Numbered from the stretch's first letter, positions 1 through 7,328 are shown. The stretch: 64,000 nucleotides of DNA from Pseudomonas sp. G2-4 (GCF_030064125.1 NZ_CP125957.1:2108001-2172000), one strand, 5' to 3'. Made by a program: numbers and translations. The notes: a model not told the origin generated them from the sequence alone.

Positions 1-323
1 GGGCTGCTGATGAACACGGCGTCAGGGTCTTCATTGCCGGCGGCGCGGCGCAGATCCTCGGCGGTAGCCTCTTTCCACCCGGCGGGCGGCTGTTGCCCAT
101 GGAAGGCGATGTACTGCTGCCGGGTGAACAAGTCCATCAGCGTGCCGGGTACGCCGGTCATCATCTGGAAGTCGCGTAACCCGGCCGGATCAACGTCAAC
201 GCCTCCCAGGCAGCGCCATTCGGCTTGAATCGCGCCGAGAGTGGGCTTGGAGTCGCTGAAGCCGGCGGCACCGCTACCGAGCCCGCAGCAGAGATGGAAA
301 TGGGTGAAGGTGCGCTTAAGCAT
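1..323 (-). CDS. Cytosine-C5 DNA methyltransferase, N-terminal part
   Basis: The first 107 residues of a protein that runs off the left edge. The start reads MLKRTFTHFHLCCGLGSGA, resembling the SAM-binding motif I of C5 methyltransferases (F-x-GxG). It is followed by WRCLGGVDVDP, where an acidic residue would contact the SAM ribose. The catalytic PC motif would lie outside the window. The ATG overlaps the stop of the upstream gene in an 8-base ATGCTTAA, so it is translationally coupled to the prophage early operon. Phage-borne enzymes of this type usually protect phage DNA from host restriction; that role is inferred here. Family assignment is fairly firm, specificity unknown. Confidence 0.75.
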   Translation of the reverse strand, partial: MLKRTFTHFHLCCGLGSGAAGFSDSKPTLGAIQAEWRCLGGVDVDPAGLRDFQMMTGVPGTLMDLFTRQQYIAFHGQQPPAGWKEATAEDLRRAAGNEDPDAVFISS

Positions 324-705
324 CAGAAGCACCCCGCGCGGTGAAGCATTCATCGCATGGGCTAAAGGGCTCGTCGGCGCATTTGGGGAATTCTTGCTCG
401 ACTGCACGCACCGTCGCCGCCTCTGCATACCAGCCATGGACGCGCCGTAGTTTCATCAGGTCTAGGACTTTTTGCGCTCGCTCAGTGATGGAAGCCGGAT
501 ACAAGCAGCCATCAGCGGCCAGGTCTTCAACGAACTCTTCCAAGGCTTCCATGGCTGCCAGTTCATGGCCGCGACTCCAAGAGATAACTTCACCGCCATC
601 TACCTTTTTCGGGATAACAGATCCGAGGGCGCCACGGAAAACTAGGGTGTGATAGCACGTAACAGCAGCCTCTTCGGTGCTGTCTTGAGATTGATCGATT
701 TGCAT
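316..705 (-). CDS. Hypothetical prophage early protein, 129 aa
   Basis: I do not recognise the family. The start at 705 is set by a strong ribosome-binding site AAAGGAG 8 bases upstream, part of a leader repeated in front of two other genes. The body is helical and acidic (EALEEFVEDLAADG). The C-terminus has three cysteines (FPKCADEPFSPCDECF) that could bind a metal. The first 14 codons closely resemble those of the gene starting at 1846 (MQ[IV][DN]Q[SP]Q...T.EA), although the rest of the two proteins differs, so the gene start appears to have been duplicated. It is followed directly by the methyltransferase. Confidence 0.6.
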   Translation of the reverse strand: MQIDQSQDSTEEAAVTCYHTLVFRGALGSVIPKKVDGGEVISWSRGHELAAMEALEEFVEDLAADGCLYPASITERAQKVLDLMKLRRVHGWYAEAATVRAVEQEFPKCADEPFSPCDECFTARGASDA

Positions 706-757
706 GGTGCTTCTCCTTTGAGGCGAAGGGGGAGTTGCAGCTCCCCGTGTTTCGCCT
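703..757 (-). promoter_or_regulatory. Hairpin plus RBS leader, copy A
   Basis: On the minus strand an outer stem (AGGCGAA / TTCGCCT, 751-757 with 721-727) encloses an inner stem GGGGAG / CTCCCC and a six-base loop CTGCAA. Then comes AAAGGAGAAGCACC and the ATG of the gene starting at 705. Loop, ribosome-binding sequence and start context match copies B and C exactly, while the stem bases differ and still pair. This suggests a structured RNA controlling translation or transcript end formation. Confidence 0.6.
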
Positions 758-766
758 GTACTGATA

Positions 767-946
767 TCAGTGCGCGTATCGACGCGGTTTGTTTTGTTTG
801 GCCGCTGCACGTTCAGCCATGAAAGCCGCCCACTCTTCAGATTTGCGCTTCTGGCGGATACGGCTACATGCCTGGTGCTTGCGGGTGGAGCGTGCGTTGC
901 CGCAGATATCGCAGCGGTTTGGCAGGTCAAGTCGATGACTCGCCAT
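767..946 (-). CDS. Small cysteine-rich (zinc-finger-like) phage protein, 59 aa
   Basis: A short basic protein starting MASHRLDLPNRCDICG with a C-x2-C ... H-x2-AC pattern that could hold one zinc ion, followed by a very basic tail (RQKRKSEEW, KQNKPRRYAH). The reading frame is open to an upstream ATG at 985 that overlaps the stop of the preceding gene, which would add 13 residues. I prefer the inner ATG because the zinc-knuckle follows it closely, but the choice is open. The function is unknown; the size and charge fit a nucleic-acid-binding early protein. Confidence 0.5.
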   Translation of the reverse strand: MASHRLDLPNRCDICGNARSTRKHQACSRIRQKRKSEEWAAFMAERAAAKQNKPRRYAH

Positions 947-977
947 GGTTGGACGCTCGCGCTCGGGGCCAGCTGAC

Positions 978-1580
978 TCAGGCATTCGCCACCTCGATAG
1001 CTTTTAACTTCGCCAACCGTGCGGTTCCGTACTCACTGGCCAGGATCTCAACTGCGCCGTCGATCCATCCGCAGGTTGGTTGCCCCGCCGCGACTTTCGC
1101 CTGGTGTTCGGCTTTGTTGATTTGGAAACCTAGGTGGAAATAAGCGATTCCGTCGAGTTCGAACTTGATACCGCCACACAACCAAAGATTGCCGGTGTTA
1201 ACGCCGAGTCGATCCCAGTAGTCGCTGCCGCTCAGGCGTTTGGGGCAGTACTCTTTCCACACTGCTACCAGGCGTTCGTGTTCCGCCCGAATCGCTGCTC
1301 GATCCTCCTTTGAAACGTCTTTGCCAGGCTTTGCAGCCGCACGCAGTGAGCGATATCCGTGGTCATCAGGGCGACACCAGTGCACATCAAGCTCCGCTCC
1401 GCCGCTGAGTTTCACACCGCCGGCGAAGTTGGAATCAACGTCACGCATTGGGGCGACCTTGCCACCTAACATTGAACCGAGCACGGCCAGTTGGGCGATG
1501 AAAATGTCCTTCTGGACGTAGAAGTCGCGAACAGTGGCGACGGTGGCTGGCTCGCTGGACTTGTAGAAAAAGCCGGCCAT
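978..1580 (-). CDS. Hypothetical prophage early protein, 200 aa
   Basis: A complete ORF in the leftward early operon, starting MAGFFYKSSEPATV. A GTG two codons upstream (1586) is an alternative start that overlaps the end of the preceding gene. I see no signal peptide, membrane segment or catalytic motif I can name. The centre is charged (GKDVSKEDRAAIRAEHERL), and the C-terminal half has GGIKFELDGIAYFHLGFQ and a regular helix ending in VANA. Tight spacing on both sides supports it as a real operon gene. Confidence 0.55.
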   Translation of the reverse strand: MAGFFYKSSEPATVATVRDFYVQKDIFIAQLAVLGSMLGGKVAPMRDVDSNFAGGVKLSGGAELDVHWCRPDDHGYRSLRAAAKPGKDVSKEDRAAIRAEHERLVAVWKEYCPKRLSGSDYWDRLGVNTGNLWLCGGIKFELDGIAYFHLGFQINKAEHQAKVAAGQPTCGWIDGAVEILASEYGTARLAKLKAIEVANA

Positions 1581-1582
1581 GA

Positions 1583-1846
1583 TCACCGTCCTCCCGCAAG
1601 CATGCGGATCAGCTCATTTGGTTGGCCCTCCGGGGTGAGCTTTGTCAGCGGTAGAGTGATCCGGTGGCCGTTTCCAGCCCGAACTACTGCGAGCGAGCCG
1701 TTGATCTCAACTATTACGCCATTGCGGGCACTGAGGCGGTAGCCGTGACCCTGGGCTTTGATTGCCGTGTAGCTGACCTTGCCGCCGACAGTCAGCGGTG
1801 TTGTGGTAGCCTCTGCGGTGCCGCCTTGGGGTTGATTCACTTGCAT
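1583..1846 (-). CDS. Hypothetical prophage early protein, 87 aa
   Basis: The start at 1846 is fixed by AAAGGAGAAGCACC and hairpin leader copy B. The low-complexity N-terminus (Q, G and T rich) resembles that of the gene starting at 705. The remainder (YTAIKAQGHGYRLSARNGVIVEINGSL is its centre) alternates like a small beta barrel or SH3-like fold, with a short C-terminal helix ending MLAGGR. I know of no function. Its stop lies within the start region of the next gene, so the two are probably translated together. Confidence 0.55.
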   Translation of the reverse strand: MQVNQPQGGTAEATTTPLTVGGKVSYTAIKAQGHGYRLSARNGVIVEINGSLAVVRAGNGHRITLPLTKLTPEGQPNELIRMLAGGR

Positions 1847-1901
1847 GGTGCTTCTCCTTTGGGTGGTCGGTGTCGAGGGGTTGCAGCCCCTCGGCACCAC
1901 C
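1844..1901 (-). promoter_or_regulatory. Hairpin plus RBS leader, copy B
   Basis: The inner stem is CGAGGGG / CCCCTCG around the invariant loop CTGCAA, with an outer GGTGG / CCACC stem. The same AAAGGAGAAGCACC and ATGCA follow. The hairpin is only a few bases from the stop of the gene upstream, so it might also act as an attenuator. The stem differs from copies A and C at several positions, each with a compensating partner. Confidence 0.6.
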
Positions 1902-1904
1902 TTC

Positions 1905-2216
1905 TTACTGGCTTTCGCCGGTTGTGTTTTGCCTGCGCACCAGGTGCACAAGGACATTTTCAAGCGCGGCAACTTCTTCAGTTTCGGATTGCCACAGCAG
2001 AACTGCCTCTATCTGTGCCCGGTTGCATTCCAGCACCAGAATTTCAAAATCGGTTGCAGCGCGAACTTCCAGAATCTTGATCAGACCGTCAGGTGCATAG
2101 GCTTCGGCATGAATGACTTTTGAGGTTTCGCCAAACCAAGCCTTCAACTCTGTCAAATGCCTGAGCCGGTTCGTTGCGCCGTTTTGGCCCTCGCTTGTAA
2201 CGATTTGTACATGCAT
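1905..2216 (-). CDS. Hypothetical prophage early protein, 103 aa
   Basis: Starts MHVQIVTSEGQNGAT behind hairpin leader copy C. The body looks like alternating helix and strand (LTELKAWFGETSKVI, EILVLECNRAQIEAVLLW) and the tail is helical. No signal peptide, no cysteine cluster and no family that I recognise. The gene is separated from its neighbours by structured leaders rather than overlaps, so its output may be set independently of the rest of the operon. Confidence 0.55.
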   Translation of the reverse strand: MHVQIVTSEGQNGATNRLRHLTELKAWFGETSKVIHAEAYAPDGLIKILEVRAATDFEILVLECNRAQIEAVLLWQSETEEVAALENVLVHLVRRQNTTGESQ

Positions 2217-2270
2217 GGTGCTTCTCCTTTGGGTGGTTTATGCCTAGGGGTTGCAGCCCCTAGGCACCAT
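2214..2270 (-). promoter_or_regulatory. Hairpin plus RBS leader, copy C
   Basis: The inner stem GCCTAGGGG / CCCCTAGGC is the longest of the three copies and encloses the same CTGCAA loop, followed by ACCACCC, AAAGGAGAAGCACC and ATGCA. The stop codon of the gene upstream (2274-2276) lies right beside it. Confidence 0.6.
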
Positions 2271-2273
2271 CTT

Positions 2274-2480
2274 TCAGGCCGTTGTGGCCAGGTCTTGCTT
2301 GATGATCGCTACGACCTCGTCCCGGTCCTTCGCATATGCGAAAGGCAGTTCGCCGCCTGGGCGAGTGATGGGGTAGCGGGACTCGGGCAATCGGCACTCG
2401 GCCACGGTGTAGCCGCTGTCGGTAATCCAGCAGTTCTGCTGAATCTGCCCATCTCGATTTCGTTTCGCTGCCCATTTCAT
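2274..2480 (-). CDS. Hypothetical prophage protein, 68 aa
   Basis: A short ORF starting MKWAAKRNRDGQIQQN, with GAGGG about 7 bases upstream of the ATG. The sequence includes CWITDSGYTVAECRLPESRYP, which reads as a small beta-rich domain with two cysteines, and ends with a helix DRDEVVAIIKQDL. I do not recognise the family. An overlapping frame starting nearby is also open, but this frame has the more protein-like composition. Confidence 0.5.
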   Translation of the reverse strand: MKWAAKRNRDGQIQQNCWITDSGYTVAECRLPESRYPITRPGGELPFAYAKDRDEVVAIIKQDLATTA

Positions 2481-2510
2481 GCCGACACCCTCATTAATTC
2501 GTCCCTATGG

Positions 2511-5225
2511 TTACGCGCTCTGGAACACCCAGCAGCGCACGGTTAACGGTTTGTTGAACATGGAATTGCCGGCACTTTGAGAGGCGCGGACTGCGCTATA
2601 CGTGGCCTTGTTGGTTTCCATCAGCTTGCGGCTACGGCTCTCGGTCAGCAGGGAACGCAAGGTCTTGAGGTCGGCCAAATTCTGGCGGTGGATGCTGGCT
2701 AACTCGGCGAATTCGTTGAGGTTGATGGCGATCAGCTTGGGGTCAGTGCTGTGGTTGACCTGCGGGCCATCGCCCAGGCTCTCCAGGTACTCGTAGACTT
2801 CCCAGAATTCAGCAACCAGCGGGTGGTCGGCGCTAATCGCGGACTGCCGTTCCAAGGCCATGACGGTCAGGGCCTGGTGGGTAGTGACTCGCTGGTTTTC
2901 GTTCAGTGGGCAGATCAGGCAGAGGCAGTCGACCAGGGCCATGATCTGGCTGTGATTTTTGATGATCCGTTCGACGCGAATGTCCTTGAGTTTGCGCAGA
3001 TGCTGTTCGTGCACCAGGACGCGTTCGGCAAATTTCGCCATGATCTGAGCTTCGGCGCGCACGGCCATTAACAAGAAGTGGCTGAGCTGTTCCACCGGGA
3101 TCAGGTTGAGATTGTCTGCCGCTGCACGGCTCTCAGTAGTCACTTCCGGGCGCGCAAAGTGAGTTTTGATAATCCGGGTCAGGATGGCTTCCGAGGCGCT
3201 GACGTCGGCGTTCTGGCTGATCGCAATCGCACCGCGAAACGGCGGTTCGTAGGTCTCGTTACCGCTGGTTTTCATCCCCTTGGTGCCCAGCGTGCCGCCG
3301 CCAAAGAAGTCTTTCAGCTCGTCCCAGTCGAAACCCTTGGCATGTGCTTTGTCTGGCTCGTTGCGGTCACCCTCGATCAGCACCACCGGCATGTTGGAAA
3401 CCTGGCCCATGGCCCGCTGACGGCCCGCACGGGTTGACTTCGATGGGTCAAAGCCTTCGTGTTCACGGCCCAGTAGTTTCCACAGGAACATGAGTAGGGT
3501 GGTTTTACCGGCGCCGGCCTCGCCCGTGACTTCCAGGAAAGGAAACGACTTGTACTGTGCGCGGATCTGCTCGGCGAACAGCGAGCCGAACCAGAAGGCC
3601 AGGGCGACAATGCCCTTGGCGCCGAAACACAGCCAAAGCATCGGAAGCCAGTCACTGCGGTACTGCTTGGCGTCGCGCTGGATGTGCATCGCGATCGACT
3701 TTTGCAACGTCTTCAGGCGCAGCTTGCCGAATTCGAAAAAGTCTTCTTTGTTGACCTGGCTGATTACGCCATTGCGCACTGCGAGGTCGCCGAACACGTA
3801 GGCGCCGTGTTCTTTGCTGTAGCCCACGTAGTCGATTGTCTCCACGGTTTTGAGGCCGTAGAGCTGGTCTTTCATGATTTTGTCGAGCTGCTGGCCGCTA
3901 CCGGTGAACACCGCACCAGCCGCCATGCTGAGCAAGCGTTTCTTGAACTCGCTGGCCGCTGCGACCTGACCACCGGTGAAGGTGTTTTTGACGCTGCAGC
4001 CGTCATGCGGGAAGTCCACCCGGAAGTAGTACCAGGATTCATCGGTCACTTCGTTGCGCTGAAAGTACAGAGCCTGTGGGTAGCAGTTGGCAATTTCGAC
4101 CACGCCGCCGCACTGCCGCAGAGCCTTGTCTCTACGCTGTTTATCGTTGAGCAACTGGTCTTCTTGGCGTTCGGACGATTCCAGTGACTGCATGGCCTTG
4201 TGGAATTTCTCCAGGTCCATTTTGAACCAGTACATCCGGCTTTCGAACCCGAAGAAAAATTCGTGGCGCTCGCTCCAGTCGTACATCAGGACGCCTTTTT
4301 CCGAGGCGCTTTCGGCCAGCAGCAGGTCGCCGTGATAGCGGGCTGTTTTGAGGTCTTTTTCGATTTGCTGGGCGCGTTGCTCTTCGCCTTCGACAAACTG
4401 CCAGCGCTGATGGAGGTCGTTCCAGTCAACCTTGCGGCTGTCGGGCTGAGGGATTTGCGCCGCTTCGCAGACGTAACCCAGGGCTCGTGCCTGACGCACC
4501 CAGCGCTTTGTATAGCGGTGAGCACCTGGCTCGTTGTCCAGGGCCCAAATCAGCTTGGGCAGTTTGCCGCCTCGCTGGCGGGCCAGCTCTTTAAGCGATT
4601 CCTCGGGATAGGCCCCGGATGACATCGCAGACACCGCCGCAATGCCGTTGTGCACCAGAGCGATGGCGTCAAAGATACCCTCGACAATCCACAGCTCTTT
4701 GACATCCAGCAGCTCGACGCACGGCGGGCACCACCAAACGCCACGGGGGCTGCCACCAGGTTTGAAGCGGGCTTTCATCTTGCCGAAGCGGTGCGGGCGG
4801 TCAATCAACCGCTCCCAGTAGCCACCTTTATCGAGTGCAAACCGCACCGTGGCGCTGCCTTCGTTCAGATCATTGGAAAAGTAGGAGTCCTGGGTAAACC
4901 AGCCTTGAATAACATCGAAACGAAAGCCCCGTGCGAACTCTAGGTACGCGCGGGCAGTGGCGTTCGGGTGCAGCTCAGTGGCCGGTGCGCGAGTGCTCCA
5001 GTCGTTGAAAAGATCCTCGTAGAGTTCTTTTACGTGCCAGGTTTGGCCGCATTTACCACGGCCACATCGGATGACCCAGGGATCATCGTGGAAAGCGAAT
5101 AGCTCCTTTTTATTGCAGGCAGGGCACTTGCCTTCCCGCATGTATTTGCCGGCCTTGTGCTTGAAACCGTAATCGGACTTCAGGCGGTCAAGAATGTCGG
5201 CGCGTAACTCGTATTCCATTTTCAT
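2511..5225 (-). CDS. Phage replication protein: zinc finger, TOPRIM primase and P-loop helicase-like domain
   Basis: A 904-residue protein that probably primes and unwinds phage DNA. An N-terminal zinc-binding CHC2-like finger has C34/C37 and C54/C59. A TOPRIM domain follows, with the glutamate in WIVEGIFDA (E182) and the acidic ALDNEPG (D230). A long middle segment leads to a Walker A motif GEAGAGKT at 568-575 and a likely Walker B near residue 620 (VVLIEGDR). This architecture matches primase-helicases of many Pseudomonas P2-like prophages rather than the rolling-circle gpA of P2, so the replication mode probably differs from P2. It is the largest early gene and sits between two clusters of small genes. 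Domain calls are firm; activity is inferred. Confidence 0.8.
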   Translation of the reverse strand: MKMEYELRADILDRLKSDYGFKHKAGKYMREGKCPACNKKELFAFHDDPWVIRCGRGKCGQTWHVKELYEDLFNDWSTRAPATELHPNATARAYLEFARGFRFDVIQGWFTQDSYFSNDLNEGSATVRFALDKGGYWERLIDRPHRFGKMKARFKPGGSPRGVWWCPPCVELLDVKELWIVEGIFDAIALVHNGIAAVSAMSSGAYPEESLKELARQRGGKLPKLIWALDNEPGAHRYTKRWVRQARALGYVCEAAQIPQPDSRKVDWNDLHQRWQFVEGEEQRAQQIEKDLKTARYHGDLLLAESASEKGVLMYDWSERHEFFFGFESRMYWFKMDLEKFHKAMQSLESSERQEDQLLNDKQRRDKALRQCGGVVEIANCYPQALYFQRNEVTDESWYYFRVDFPHDGCSVKNTFTGGQVAAASEFKKRLLSMAAGAVFTGSGQQLDKIMKDQLYGLKTVETIDYVGYSKEHGAYVFGDLAVRNGVISQVNKEDFFEFGKLRLKTLQKSIAMHIQRDAKQYRSDWLPMLWLCFGAKGIVALAFWFGSLFAEQIRAQYKSFPFLEVTGEAGAGKTTLLMFLWKLLGREHEGFDPSKSTRAGRQRAMGQVSNMPVVLIEGDRNEPDKAHAKGFDWDELKDFFGGGTLGTKGMKTSGNETYEPPFRGAIAISQNADVSASEAILTRIIKTHFARPEVTTESRAAADNLNLIPVEQLSHFLLMAVRAEAQIMAKFAERVLVHEQHLRKLKDIRVERIIKNHSQIMALVDCLCLICPLNENQRVTTHQALTVMALERQSAISADHPLVAEFWEVYEYLESLGDGPQVNHSTDPKLIAINLNEFAELASIHRQNLADLKTLRSLLTESRSRKLMETNKATYSAVRASQSAGNSMFNKPLTVRCWVFQSA

Positions 5226-5231
5226 CGGGGC

Positions 5232-5465
5232 TTACTTCACTTCGCCGAGACTGTGTTTAAGGGCGCCAATCAGGCGTTTTTGCGCGGCCATAACCGGGAA
5301 GGCCGCGAGCAACGAGCCATGCCGCAACCCCTCGGGGATCATGCGAAAGCGGTCGTCGTACCAATGCTCGTTGAACTGCTGGGCGTACTGGCTCCGTAGC
5401 GCTTGCAGCAGCGCTTCGGCCTCTTCGCGTGGCAGTTTTGCGGTGATGGCGACGTCGATTTGCAT
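5232..5465 (-). CDS. Hypothetical prophage early protein, 77 aa
   Basis: Starts MQIDVAITAKLPREEAE after a GAGGTGG ribosome-binding site; it is largely helical and ends 6 bases before the replication gene. Helices with LLQALRSQYAQQF and a basic segment RLIGALKHSL suggest a small DNA- or protein-binding role, but I cannot assign one. The first residues MQID recall those of the gene starting at 705. A second start 10 codons upstream is possible but lacks a good ribosome-binding site. Confidence 0.5.
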   Translation of the reverse strand: MQIDVAITAKLPREEAEALLQALRSQYAQQFNEHWYDDRFRMIPEGLRHGSLLAAFPVMAAQKRLIGALKHSLGEVK

Positions 5466-5540
5466 GGTCCACCTCGGATTTCGGGCAAAGCTCACCCAAA
5501 CCCACGGGAAGCGGGGCAGGGCGGGTTGTTTAAACGGGGG

Positions 5541-5912
5541 TTACTGAGGGTGTTGCTTCAGCGCGTCATCGCGCTGGGCGAGCAGGGTCTGCGGCAGCAG
5601 CCTTGCCGGAACCGGGTACCGAAGGTCGGCCCGGGTATCGATCAAGTGGACGACAGTGCTGCCTGGGCTGTTGCCCCAGTCCACGCCGATCCACTTGCGC
5701 TGGTTGATGACCTGCAATTCAGTCCAAGCGTTGTGCACCAGCTTCTGCGCCATGAACACCGGCACTTCCAGCGCGGTGGTCATGTGCCGAACGCAGTTCT
5801 CGTACAGCAGGTCTGAGCCCACCAGGTGCTGCGCTTCGTGCCGTTGCAGGTAGGCGAATGCCACCCGCTGCATGCTGCTGCGGTAGTCGTGGTCAAGCTC
5901 TTCATGGTTCAT
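5541..5912 (-). CDS. Hypothetical prophage early protein, 123 aa
   Basis: Starts MNHEELDHDYRSSMQ; its ATG overlaps the stop of the ogr-like gene (ATGA), which shows translational coupling. Mostly helical with a hydrophobic tryptophan-containing centre (WTELQVINQRKWIGVDWG). No membrane segment or known motif is visible. Function unknown. Confidence 0.55.
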   Translation of the reverse strand: MNHEELDHDYRSSMQRVAFAYLQRHEAQHLVGSDLLYENCVRHMTTALEVPVFMAQKLVHNAWTELQVINQRKWIGVDWGNSPGSTVVHLIDTRADLRYPVPARLLPQTLLAQRDDALKQHPQ

Positions 5913-6199
5913 TGCGCACACTCCATTTCCATTTGGTCGAGCAGGTCGGGTTGATCGTTGGCGGATTTCATCGCGGCACGGCGCAGGGCAATGTCGGCGA
6001 TGGGCAACTTGACGGAGGGGTTAGCCATACCGCTGGGGCTCATTTCATGAGTCATTTCGAACTCAGCCCGCACCGACCAGCCGCAGGCCTCGTTGGTGCA
6101 TTGCAGGTAGGCCACCCGCAGAAAAATGTGTGTGCCTTCGCTGGTACGGATACGCATGCGGTCTTGGCAGTGAGGGCAGACCAGCTTGTAAGTGCTCAA
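5909..6199 (-). CDS. ogr: Ogr/Delta-type zinc-finger late transcription activator
   Basis: A 96-residue protein with the Ogr/Delta zinc-finger layout: C8-x2-C11 and C34-x4-C39 around an RIRTSEGTH segment and a YLQC core. P2 Ogr and P4 Delta bind an inverted TGT...ACA element near -55 of late promoters and recruit RNA polymerase through its alpha subunit. Three matching sites are present in this prophage (15754, 20828, 28551), which supports the call. Unlike in P2, where ogr follows D, this gene lies in the early operon between the regulator YmfL and small genes. The ends overlap both neighbours by 4 bases. Confidence 0.85.
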   Translation of the reverse strand: MSTYKLVCPHCQDRMRIRTSEGTHIFLRVAYLQCTNEACGWSVRAEFEMTHEMSPSGMANPSVKLPIADIALRRAAMKSANDQPDLLDQMEMECAQ

Positions 6200-6669
6200 T
6201 GCTTGCGCTCCTTGCTGTGCAACTGGATGGTGGCCAGCACTTCGGAGTGGCGCGCAGCCATGTAGCGATTGTGAGCACCGAGAATTGCCGCAGCCTCGCC
6301 TGGCTCAACTACCCCGTCCTCTAGCGCCTTCGCGATGATCTGATCGACATAACCACGCTTCGCAGCGGCATGTACTGACCGGCTGTACAGGTCGATGTTG
6401 TCCAGAGTCTCGGGTTTAGCAAGTGGCACGAACATGCCGCCGTACATGGCTGCGATGTATTCAGGCAAGTGAGTTGTGCCAGCATCCTGCTCGAGCAAAT
6501 GAATCTGCTCATCACTGAGAGGGCGGCTGCCTGCGTTCTCGTAAACATGGTTGTCGAACTTCTTGAGTTCATAGCCGAGCCGGGCAGCGGCACACTCGCG
6601 CCCGCCGGGGTAAGCGCAAATGACTGCGCTCATGACTTGGCGCTTGGTCGCTAGTATTGGGCGTTTCAT
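6196..6669 (-). CDS. YmfL/CII-like phage regulatory protein
   Basis: 157 residues starting MKRPILATKRQVMSAVICA. The pattern GGRECAAARLGYELKKFDNHVYEN resembles the helix-turn-helix start of the YmfL / phage CII family, which act as transcription regulators at the start of early operons. The C-terminal part is helical and may drive oligomerisation. It is the second gene of the leftward operon, after the Cro-like protein, and its end overlaps ogr by 4 bases. The family is recognised by pattern only. Confidence 0.65.
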   Translation of the reverse strand: MKRPILATKRQVMSAVICAYPGGRECAAARLGYELKKFDNHVYENAGSRPLSDEQIHLLEQDAGTTHLPEYIAAMYGGMFVPLAKPETLDNIDLYSRSVHAAAKRGYVDQIIAKALEDGVVEPGEAAAILGAHNRYMAARHSEVLATIQLHSKERKH

Positions 6670-6698
6670 CTTCTGGTTTTCTCCCAGAGCCCAAGGCC

Positions 6699-6911
6699 CT
6701 AATTTGTAGGCTCAGAAGCTTTAATGCCCAGCAGGACCGCTGCCCTATGAGCTGCTCCGCGCAGACATTTCTTCTGTCCATTCAGCACCGCGTAAACGGT
6801 CGAAGGATGAAGGCCGTTCTCAATGGCGAAGTCCTTTACGGAAATGCCTCGAAGCTCCAGGCGCTTTCTAGCGGCCTGGCAGGCTTGCTCGGGTGCGTAG
6901 GTGGCGTGCAT
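6699..6911 (-). CDS. Cro-like HTH protein (BcepMu gp16 family type)
   Basis: 70 residues with a helix-turn-helix around ISVKDFAIENGLHPSTVYAV followed by LNGQKKCLRGAAHRAAVLLGI, the pattern of the BcepMu gp16 phage-associated family. It is the first gene of the leftward early operon, divergent from the XRE repressor at 6997, with the operators between them. The layout gives it the place of a Cro or Cox protein that favours the lytic programme. The start is at the ATG 6911, very close to an operator half site. Confidence 0.7.
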   Translation of the reverse strand: MHATYAPEQACQAARKRLELRGISVKDFAIENGLHPSTVYAVLNGQKKCLRGAAHRAAVLLGIKASEPTN

Positions 6912-6996
6912 AGTTCAGATTCGTGTGATTTCGCGTAATGGTGCGAAGATATTGGTTCAGATATTTGAACCTGTCAATGCTTGAGGTTCAAAAAAT
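6912..6996. promoter_or_regulatory. Immunity operator region between divergent regulators
   Basis: An 85-base gap between two divergent DNA-binding proteins. It holds a perfect palindrome GGTTCA-N6-TGAACC at 6954-6971 and single half sites AGTTCA at 6912 and GGTTCA at 6985. Spacing of the three is about 30-40 bases. This is the expected lysis/lysogeny switch; binding by the XRE repressor is inferred. Confidence 0.7.
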
Positions 6997-7317
6997 ATGA
7001 CCATTGGCGAGCGGCTGAAGGAAGAAAGGTCGCGCTTGGGACTTAGCCAGACTGATTTAGGCGCTGCTGGTGGCGTCGGCAAAACCACTCAAATCAATTA
7101 CGAAAAGGGCGCGGGAACACCGGATGCCAAGTATTTGGCTGCTGTTGAGGGATTGGGTGTGGATGTTCTCTATGTGGTGACCGGCCAACGTTCGTCTATG
7201 GGCGAAAATCAGCTGTCGAACGATGACTTGGAAATCGTGAAGCACGTACGCAACCTGGGCGATGAGGATAAGGGGGCGGTGATGCGCCTTCTCAGGGCTT
7301 TTACAGTTAACAAATAA
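6997..7317 (+). CDS. XRE-family phage repressor (CI-like)
   Basis: 106 residues with an XRE helix-turn-helix at about 4-58 (IGERLKEERSRLGLSQTDLG, then TQINYEKGAGTPDAKYL). The C-terminal part is short and has no LexA/S24 peptidase domain, so it should not be cleaved in the SOS response; induction would need another route, as with P2 C. It faces the leftward early operon, and the operator palindrome ends 25 bases before its ATG, suggesting autoregulation. The downstream secreted-protein gene begins 11 bases after its stop and may be expressed in the lysogen. Confidence 0.8.
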   Translation: MTIGERLKEERSRLGLSQTDLGAAGGVGKTTQINYEKGAGTPDAKYLAAVEGLGVDVLYVVTGQRSSMGENQLSNDDLEIVKHVRNLGDEDKGAVMRLLRAFTVNK

Positions 7318-7328
7318 GGAGTTTTGGC

